From Streptomyces sp. ISL-10 (GTDB taxonomy: Bacteria > Actinomycetota > Actinomycetes > Streptomycetales > Streptomycetaceae): a stretch of 64,000 bases of DNA. The notes below the pieces were generated by a model that saw only the letters and a list, made by a program, of their open reading frames with translations, did no database searches and was not told the origin of the DNA. The stretch lies in NCBI RefSeq assembly GCF_018614575.1, contig NZ_JAGGOJ010000027.1, positions 31,369-95,368 of the forward strand. Direction: 5' to 3'. Shown one piece after another: positions 59,266 to 64,000 of this stretch (position 1 is its first letter; each line of letters starts with the position of its first letter). The position numbers and the translations under genes are program-made.

Positions 59266-59529
59266 GGGGTCCTCCTTGGCTGTTCGGTGTGAACCGCCAG
59301 AACCCTCGTGCCGGTTGATGACCCCCGGCCGCCGCCGATGTGACCGGTGTCCGAGAAATACGTGAACACGACAGCGACTTGGCGCAGGTCACCGCGCCGT
59401 CCCCGTTTCGTTGCCCTGGTGTTCGCCGCCGCTCGGACCCTCGTTCACATGGCTCCGCCGGCCGCGGAAAGCGGGTTCGCGAGGGCCGGGCAGCACTCGC
59501 GTACAGGCCACCGCCCCGGGCCGTCGCGA

Positions 59530-60195
59530 TGGTCGGACGCCGGGAGTCGATGCTGCGGGAGTGGCTGCACTGCCCGGTTGCCCATCGAGAACGACGTCAA
59601 CTTCGCGGTGCTCGGGGAACAGTGGCGGGGCACCGCGGGCCGCCACGGGACAGGAAGACGGGTCCGGCAGCCTGGCGTTCGTCCAGCGGGCACGCAGGAT
59701 CGGCACCGGGTCATCATCAACGGCAGTCCCTCCCCGGGCAGTTCAGCGGCTGCCGGTGAGCTGGGGTTCATCGACCTGGTCCTGGACCCGGACGCTCCGG
59801 CCGGCCCCCGTCCGGCAGACGGCACAGGGCCGTTCGAGCGCCTGGTGGGCGCGGCGGCGATCCACCGGCTCGCCCTGGAGGCGGGTGCTCCCGCGGGCGC
59901 GACGAGGACGACATCGCGCCGCTCTTCGAGGCAGCGGCCCGTGGCAGTGGTGGACCGTGTGGCGACGCGTCTCGCCCGGGGCCTTGCCGCCCTGCTGCTG
60001 GCGCCCGGCCGGGTGGTGATCGGCGGCGTCTCCCGCGAGGGCGAAGTGCTCCCCGGACCGGTCCACAGGCAGGTGCGGCTCCACACCTCGATGACGGTGA
60101 CCGTGCAGGCGTCGGTGCTCGGTGAGCAGGCGGTGGCGTACGGCGCGGTGCGCCATGCCCTCGATGCCGCCGAGGAACGGACGACGGCCGGCTGA
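59530..60195 (+). pseudogene. C-terminal part of a ROK-family protein, frameshifted
   Basis: Conserved ROK pieces appear in changing frames: LPIENDVNFAVLGEQW, then an LxFVQLGTxIGTG-like piece with VIINGS, then AAAGELGFIDLVLDPD, GTGPFERLVGAAAIHRLALE, DEDDIAPLFEAAARG (other frame), and RLARGLAALLLAPGRVVIGG, ending at TGA 60195. The ATP-binding N-terminus is absent and at least three frame changes are needed. The ancestor was a ROK sugar kinase or ROK repressor of about 390 residues. It lies tail-to-tail with the DeoR gene and marks the left edge of the decayed sugar locus. Confidence 0.75.
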
Positions 60196-60250
60196 CGGGC
60201 GCCGGCCGCCCGCGGGGCGGGCGCGCCCCCGGTGCGCGGCCCCGCCGGTG

Positions 60251-61048
60251 TCAGACGGCGATGACCTTGACGCCCGCGTCGACCAGGCGGGCCGAGGTCT
60301 CCGCGGAGATGCTGGCGTCGGTCACGAGGACGTCGATGCGGTCGAGTCCGCAGATCCGGGCGAAGGCGCGCCTGCCCAGCTTGGACGAGTCGGTCACGAC
60401 GATCACCCGGTGCGCCCGCTCGGCGAAGAGCCTGCTGACGCCGGCCTCGTCCTCGTGGTGCGCCATGATCCCCAGCTGCGGGTCCACGCCGTCGACACCG
60501 AGGACGACCGCGTCCAGCACGACCTCGTTGAGGACGCCCATGGTCAGCGGGCCGACGAGCTCGTACGTCTGCGGGCGGGCGACCCCGCCGGTGGTCACGA
60601 TCTTGATCTGGGGACGCACCGCGAGCTCCCCCGCGATGTTGAGCGCATTGGTGACCACGGTGAAGGCGGGCGAGGGTGCGCCGGTGGACTCGCGCTGACC
60701 TCCGCTCGCCCGCAGCGCGAGCACCCGGGCGACCTCGGTCGTGGTCGTCCCGCCGTTGAGCCCCACCACCTCGCCGTCGCCGATGAGGTCGGCGGCCGCC
60801 GCGGCGATCCGCTGCTTCTCCGGTGCGTGCCGCGAGGACTTGTAGCGCAGCGGCAGTTCGTAGGAGACCCCGTGCGCGATCGCGCCGCCACGGGTGCGGA
60901 CGAGCATCTTCTGCTCCGCCAGCTCGTCGAGGTCTCTGCGGATGGTCGCGCTGGAAACCTCCAGCGCGCTCGCGGCCTCCTCGACATCCAGGCGTCCCTG
61001 GGCTGCCAGCAGCTCCAGCAGCGCGCTCCAGCGCTCTTGCTTGGACAT
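60251..61048 (-). CDS. DeoR/GlpR-family transcriptional regulator (AgaR-like)
   Basis: A 265-residue DeoR protein. The N-terminal helix-turn-helix reads RWSALLELLAAQGRLDVEEA and ALEVSSATIRRDLDELAEQK; the C-terminal sensor is a sugar-phosphate isomerase-like fold (IGDGEVVGLNGGTTTTEVAR, and VVTDSSKLGRRAFARI) that binds a phosphorylated sugar. It is divergent from the permease remnant and SIS gene and is almost surely their repressor. ATG 61048 is the start. An inverted repeat at 61165-61198 is a possible operator. Its cognate ligand is probably an amino-sugar phosphate or tagatose derivative, judged from the SIS and aldolase neighbours. Confidence 0.9.
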   Translation of the reverse strand: MSKQERWSALLELLAAQGRLDVEEAASALEVSSATIRRDLDELAEQKMLVRTRGGAIAHGVSYELPLRYKSSRHAPEKQRIAAAAADLIGDGEVVGLNGGTTTTEVARVLALRASGGQRESTGAPSPAFTVVTNALNIAGELAVRPQIKIVTTGGVARPQTYELVGPLTMGVLNEVVLDAVVLGVDGVDPQLGIMAHHEDEAGVSRLFAERAHRVIVVTDSSKLGRRAFARICGLDRIDVLVTDASISAETSARLVDAGVKVIAV

Positions 61049-61164
61049 CGTCGGACTCCTTGTCGCCTGTGCAATCCGCCCCTGAGCTGCACCTGATCGT
61101 ACTGGTGACGCCGCTGACGGGGGCGGGCCGGTGACCCGGCGACCGTCCATCCCTCAGCCTTTTC

Positions 61165-61198
61165 GCTCACTTATGCTTGAAACTGCCGAGAAATGAGC
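61165..61198. promoter_or_regulatory. candidate DeoR operator
   Basis: GCTCACTT (61165-61172) and AAATGAGC (61191-61198) form an inverted repeat with one mismatch in an AT-rich patch between the DeoR gene and the permease remnant. A -35-like TTGACA follows at 61205-61210. Confidence 0.35.
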
Positions 61199-61210
61199 AA
61201 CTCTTGACAG

Positions 61211-61475
61211 ATGTGGCACCAGTGCGGCACTGTCCTCAGCGCAACGGATCCCTGTTCACCGCCGCGTGGAACGAGTTCGTCATGGGCCTGACACTGTCGA
61301 CGATCGTGGGAGCCGGCCCCGGAGCGTCGGCGCCAACAGCTTCATCGGCGATTACCCCGTGCAGTGGAACTATCACTTCACCGGCTCAGTCATCGCCATC
61401 GTGCCCGTCGTCGTGCTGTTCGCTGTCATCGAGCGCAAAGTGGAGTCCGGTCCGACCGCCGGATCCGTCAAGTAG
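61211..61475 (+). pseudogene. C-terminal remnant of a sugar ABC-transporter permease
   Basis: One frame reads LFTAAWNEFVMGLTL, the EAA-loop-adjacent helix of MalG/CUT1-type permeases; after deletion and a frame change another reads SFIGDYPVQWNYHFTGSVIA and IVPVVVLFAVIERKV … GPTAGSVK, the universal C-terminal end of CUT1 permeases, with stop at 61475. About 80 of 280 residues remain. The other transporter genes (binding protein, first permease) are gone. The fragment shows that the neighbouring catabolic genes once had their own importer. Confidence 0.85.
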
Positions 61476-61529
61476 CGGGCCCGCGCCCTCCATCCGCCAA
61501 CTGATCGCCTTCAGCAAGGAGTTCATCCC

Positions 61530-62480
61530 ATGAGCGCCCAGGACGCCTCCCGTACCTCATTCGAGATCGCCTCCCAACCCGGCAACTGGAGGCGAGCGGC
61601 CGAGTCCGTCGGCTCACTGAGCGGCGTCCTGCCCCGCCGCGGCGAGCGCGTCGCCGTCGTCGGCTGCGGCACCTCCTGGTTCATGTCCCTCGCCTACGCC
61701 CGGCTCCGCGAGGCCGGCGGCCACGGCGAGACCGACGCCTTCGCCGCCTCCGAGTTCCCCGCCGGGCGCGCCTACGACCGTGTCCTCGCCATCACCCGGT
61801 CCGGCACCACCACCGAGGTCCTCGACCTGCTCACCGCGGCGAAGGGCACCGTCGCGACCGCGGCCCTCACGGCGGACCCCGCCACCCCCGTGATGGACGC
61901 CGCCGACGCCGTCGCCGTCCTGGACTACGCCGACGAGGAGTCGGTGGTCCAGACCCGGTTCGCCACGACCGTGCTCGCCCTGCTGCGCGCCCATCTCGAG
62001 GGGGAGGACGCCCTGCCCGCCGGGGTGCCGCCCCTGGCGAGGGCCGTCGAGGACGCCGAACGCGCCCTTGCCGAACCGATCAGCGCCCAGGTGCGCGCGG
62101 CCGAACAGTTCACCTTCCTCGGCACCGGCTGGACCTACGGCCTCGCGCTGGAGGCCGGGCTCAAGATGCGTGAGGCCGCCGGGGCGTGGACCGAGGCGTA
62201 CCCGGCCATGGAGTACCGCCACGGGCCGATCAGCATCACCGGTCCCGGGCGGGTGGCGTGGCTGTTCGGCCCGGCACCCGCCGGACTGGCCGACGACGTC
62301 GCGCGGGTCGGCGGCACGTTCGTCGCCGGGTCCGGGGACGCGGCCGGCGCTCTCGACCCGCTGGCGGATCTCGTACGGACGCAGCGGCTTGCCGTGCTGC
62401 TCGCCGAGGCGCGCGGCTACGACCCCGACCGGCCCCGCAACCTGACCCGGTCCGTGATCCTCGAGGGCAGCCATGCCTGA
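61530..62480 (+). CDS. SIS-domain sugar isomerase/deaminase (AgaS/GlmS-C-like)
   Basis: A 316-residue protein with two SIS domains. The first has VAVVGCGTSWFMSLAYARLR and AITRSGTTTEVLDLLTAAKG; the second has QFTFLGTGWTYGLALEAGLK and AYPAMEYRHGPIS, the latter equal to the catalytic Glu/His region of glucosamine-6-phosphate isomerase-type proteins. Such proteins isomerise or deaminate amino-sugar phosphates (AgaS in GalNAc use). ATG 61530 follows AAGGAG. Reading frame and motifs are intact despite decay on both sides. It overlaps the next ROK fragment by 8 bp. Regulation by the divergent DeoR protein is likely. Confidence 0.88.
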   Translation: MSAQDASRTSFEIASQPGNWRRAAESVGSLSGVLPRRGERVAVVGCGTSWFMSLAYARLREAGGHGETDAFAASEFPAGRAYDRVLAITRSGTTTEVLDLLTAAKGTVATAALTADPATPVMDAADAVAVLDYADEESVVQTRFATTVLALLRAHLEGEDALPAGVPPLARAVEDAERALAEPISAQVRAAEQFTFLGTGWTYGLALEAGLKMREAAGAWTEAYPAMEYRHGPISITGPGRVAWLFGPAPAGLADDVARVGGTFVAGSGDAAGALDPLADLVRTQRLAVLLAEARGYDPDRPRNLTRSVILEGSHA

Positions 62481-62763
62481 TCCGCACGGCCCGCGCGACG
62501 GCGTCGTCGCGCTGGACGTGGGCGGCACCGGCATGAAGGGGTCGCTGCTCGACCGGACGCCGCCGGGCGCACTGCACAGCCCGACGCCCCGCCGGGCCCG
62601 TCCGGATGCGGTCGTGCAAGAGATCGCCGCCGCGCTGCGCGAGCCGGCATCCCAGGCCGACGCCCGGCAGCTGACGGTCCGGCAGGCGGGGGACGGTGGT
62701 GCCCGGCAACCTCGACGAGGAGGCCGGGCGGGCGGTGTACTCGGCCGACCTCGAAACCCTGTA
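62473..62763 (+). pseudogene. N-terminal fragment of a ROK-family sugar kinase
   Basis: ATG 62473 opens RDGVVALDVGGTGMKGSLLD, the ATP-binding motif of ROK kinases, and continues PDAVVQEIAAALREPA and, after a shift, VPGNLDEEAGRAVYSADLET before a TAG at 62763. The sugar- and zinc-binding half (the E-x-G-H motif and beyond) is missing. It starts inside the SIS gene end, so the intact ancestor was translationally coupled to it, consistent with a kinase in the same pathway. It is probably not the missing half of the ROK remnant at 59530-60195, because that one belongs to a different ROK branch. Confidence 0.8.
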
Positions 62764-63007
62764 GGCGCCGGTGACGCCTGCGTCGCCGCTCTCGCCGCAC
62801 GCGCCGCACGCGCCGCACGCGCCGCACTCGCCCCACCGCCCCATGTGCCACCAGGCCGCCCCCGCCACCGGGCTGAGCGCCGTTGATCCGTGTTGGCCGC
62901 GGACCCTGCGGGCGGCGAGGGCGCTCTCGGCCGCCGCGGCCCTGTCCCCCATGGCCGGCGATGTGGCGGCCGGGGTCCTCGACCAGTTCCGTACCAGCGT
63001 CTTCTGA
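62764..63007 (+). pseudogene. C-terminal remnant of a PfkB/1-phosphofructokinase-type hexose kinase with tandem repeats
   Basis: Directly after the ROK stop an out-of-frame VGAGDACVAALAA (the PfkB catalytic GAGD motif) is followed by several 9-bp tandem copies (CGCGCCGCA) and then, in another frame, WPRTLRAARALSAAAALSPMAGDV … VLDQFRTSVF, stop 63007. This is the end of a 1-phosphofructokinase/tagatose-6-phosphate kinase-like gene. Tandem repeats have expanded inside it and the first 200 residues are lost. In intact clusters this kinase precedes the class II aldolase, as here. Confidence 0.65.
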
Positions 63008-63031
63008 CCAGCGTCCTCGTGGAGAACACCC

Positions 63032-63868
63032 ATGCCCCTCACGTCCACTGGCGACATCGTCGGTCCCGCACGCGCCGCCACCTCTGGTGTCGGCGCCTTC
63101 AACGTCGTGCAGATCGAGCACGCAGAAGCCATCGTGGCGGGCGCGGAACGCGCCGGTCTGCCCGTCGTGCTCCAGATCAGCGAGAACACCGCCCGCTACC
63201 ACGGCTCGCTCGCGCCGATCGGGCTCGCGTCCCTGGCCCTCGCACGGGCGGCGAGCATGCCGGTGGCGGTGCACCTCGACCATGCGGAGTCGACCGCGCT
63301 GGTCCACGAGGCGGTCGAACTCGGCTTCACCTCGGTCATGTTCGACGCCTCCACCCTGCCCTACGCGGAGAACGTCGAGGCGACACGGGCCGTCACGGAC
63401 CACTGCCACCGGGCCCAGGTATGGGTGGAGGCCGAGCTCGGCGAGGTCGGCGGCAAGGACGGTGCGCATGCGCCCGGCGTGCGCACCGATCCGGACGAGG
63501 CGCGCGCGTTCGTCGCGGCGACCGGTGTGGACGCCCTGGCCGTCGCCGTCGGAAGCTCGCACGCGATGCTCACCCGCGACGCCGTCCTCGACTTCGGGCT
63601 GATCTCCCGGCTACGGGCGGCGATCGACGTGCCGCTGGTCCTGCACGGTTCGTCGGGAGTCGGCGACACGGATCTCGCCAAGGCGGTCGCGGCGGGAATG
63701 ACGAAGGTGAACATCTCCACCCACCTCAACAAGCTCTTCACCCGGACCGTCCGCGAACGACTGGACGCGGCGCCGGAGGTGGCGGATCCCCGCAAGTACC
63801 TCGGTCCGGCCCGCCGGGTGGTGGAGTGGGAGGTGGCGAGGCTCCTGGGCGTGCTCGTGGGCGGCTGA
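63032..63868 (+). CDS. class II fructose/tagatose-bisphosphate aldolase (GatY/KbaY/AgaY-like)
   Basis: A 278-residue class II aldolase. Zinc/active-site regions are intact: VAVHLDHAESTALVHEAVEL (HLDH), VWVEAELGEVGGKDG (acidic loop), VLHGSSGVGDTDLAKAVAAG (His ligand, phosphate loop) and KVNISTHLNKLFT. The loop lengths fit the KbaY/GatY tagatose-1,6-bisphosphate branch more than FbaA. It splits the ketose bisphosphate to DHAP and glyceraldehyde-3-phosphate. ATG 63032 has GGAGAA upstream. It is the last gene of the decayed sugar locus and, with the SIS gene and regulator, one of three intact members. Confidence 0.9.
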   Translation: MPLTSTGDIVGPARAATSGVGAFNVVQIEHAEAIVAGAERAGLPVVLQISENTARYHGSLAPIGLASLALARAASMPVAVHLDHAESTALVHEAVELGFTSVMFDASTLPYAENVEATRAVTDHCHRAQVWVEAELGEVGGKDGAHAPGVRTDPDEARAFVAATGVDALAVAVGSSHAMLTRDAVLDFGLISRLRAAIDVPLVLHGSSGVGDTDLAKAVAAGMTKVNISTHLNKLFTRTVRERLDAAPEVADPRKYLGPARRVVEWEVARLLGVLVGG

Positions 63869-64000
63869 CAGTCCTGCGCGACGCCCGTCCACACGTCTTG
63901 GCCCCGGTCGCCCGACCTGTCCCCATGTCAAGGCCCTCGGGTGGGTCTAGTCGGCTGCCCGCCGCGTGCGTGCAGGCGGCGGGGAGGCCGGGTCGGGGGG

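Noticed and set aside
59266..59400. PHO box upstream of phoD
   Set aside because: Only scattered GTTCAC/GGTCA words occur, without adjacent 11-bp direct repeats, so PhoP control cannot be claimed from sequence.
59530..62763. The two ROK fragments as halves of one gene split by rearrangement
   Set aside because: The C-terminal piece looks like a different ROK branch from the N-terminal piece, and their flanks do not suggest an inversion.
62795..62832. Short tandem repeats as a possible CRISPR array
   Set aside because: The 9-bp units are contiguous with no spacers and lie inside a kinase remnant; they are slippage repeats.
1..64000. tRNA, rRNA, insertion sequences, integrase or attachment sites
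   Set aside because: I looked for tRNA-like T-arms, transposase motifs and terminal inverted repeats and found none that could be supported.

Overview
The window is high-GC DNA from an actinomycete, almost certainly a Streptomyces. GC is very high at third codon positions, GTG and TTG starts are frequent, and the gene families are typical: CatR/Fur with KatG, a Srs-type phenolic-lipid type III PKS operon, DUF5997 beside a LysR-like protein, DUF1876, CsbD, and a c-di-AMP riboswitch ahead of a LysM transglycosylase. Secreted glycosidases, small regulons with short operators and at least a dozen eroded genes suggest a chromosome arm rather than the core. No tRNA, rRNA, CRISPR array or insertion sequence was seen.

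Layout. 1-3.3 kb: truncated alpha/beta hydrolase, a sugar-isomerase remnant, a frameshifted NmrA-type gene, and an NTF2-like/DUF3237 pair behind an inverted repeat. 3.4-6.6 kb: Fur-family regulator divergent from katG, with a short cysteine-containing ORF in the katG leader. 6.7-13 kb: M20 peptidase, an Rrf2 regulator and MFS pump sharing an operator, GNAT, DEAD-box helicase, methyltransferase. 13.1-16.7 kb: UbiA prenyltransferase divergent from a type III PKS / methyltransferase / flavoprotein operon (phenolic lipid or quinone). 16.8-18.5 kb: KhtU/KhtT-like antiporter and regulator. 18.7-24.8 kb: small membrane proteins, a truncated ribbon-helix-helix gene, STAS protein, PfkB remnant, a membrane-anchored pentapeptide-repeat protein, a LysR effector-domain protein with DUF5997, and DUF779. 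24.9-30.3 kb: phosphodiesterase, then an acyl-CoA dehydrogenase operon under an XRE-cupin regulator. 30.3-38.3 kb: carbohydrate block (GH84, PIG-L deacetylase, peptidase, GH5, CE7 esterase). 38.4-45.5 kb: cupin pseudogene, ATP-grasp, metallophosphoesterase, riboswitch-controlled LysM-SLT protein, Zn alcohol dehydrogenase, Nei glycosylase, VOC protein, topoisomerase IB remnant. 45.6-57.6 kb: stress/dormancy-like block (HTH-PNPOx, CBS-BON, GH65 plus HAD mutase, universal stress protein, DUF1876, EamA/MarR, transglutaminase-like, CsbD, TerB, phosphoglucomutase). 57.7-63.9 kb: PhoD, then a partly decayed amino-sugar catabolic locus with intact DeoR regulator, SIS protein and class II aldolase but ruined permease and kinases.

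Links between genes. GH65 phosphorylase, HAD mutase and phosphoglucomutase could together feed disaccharide carbon into glucose-6-phosphate. The DeoR, SIS and aldolase genes, together with the permease and kinase fragments, describe a pathway that has lost its uptake and phosphorylation steps. c-di-AMP signalling may touch two places: the riboswitch and the KhtT-like protein. All names rest on reading translated sequence and motifs; no database search was run.
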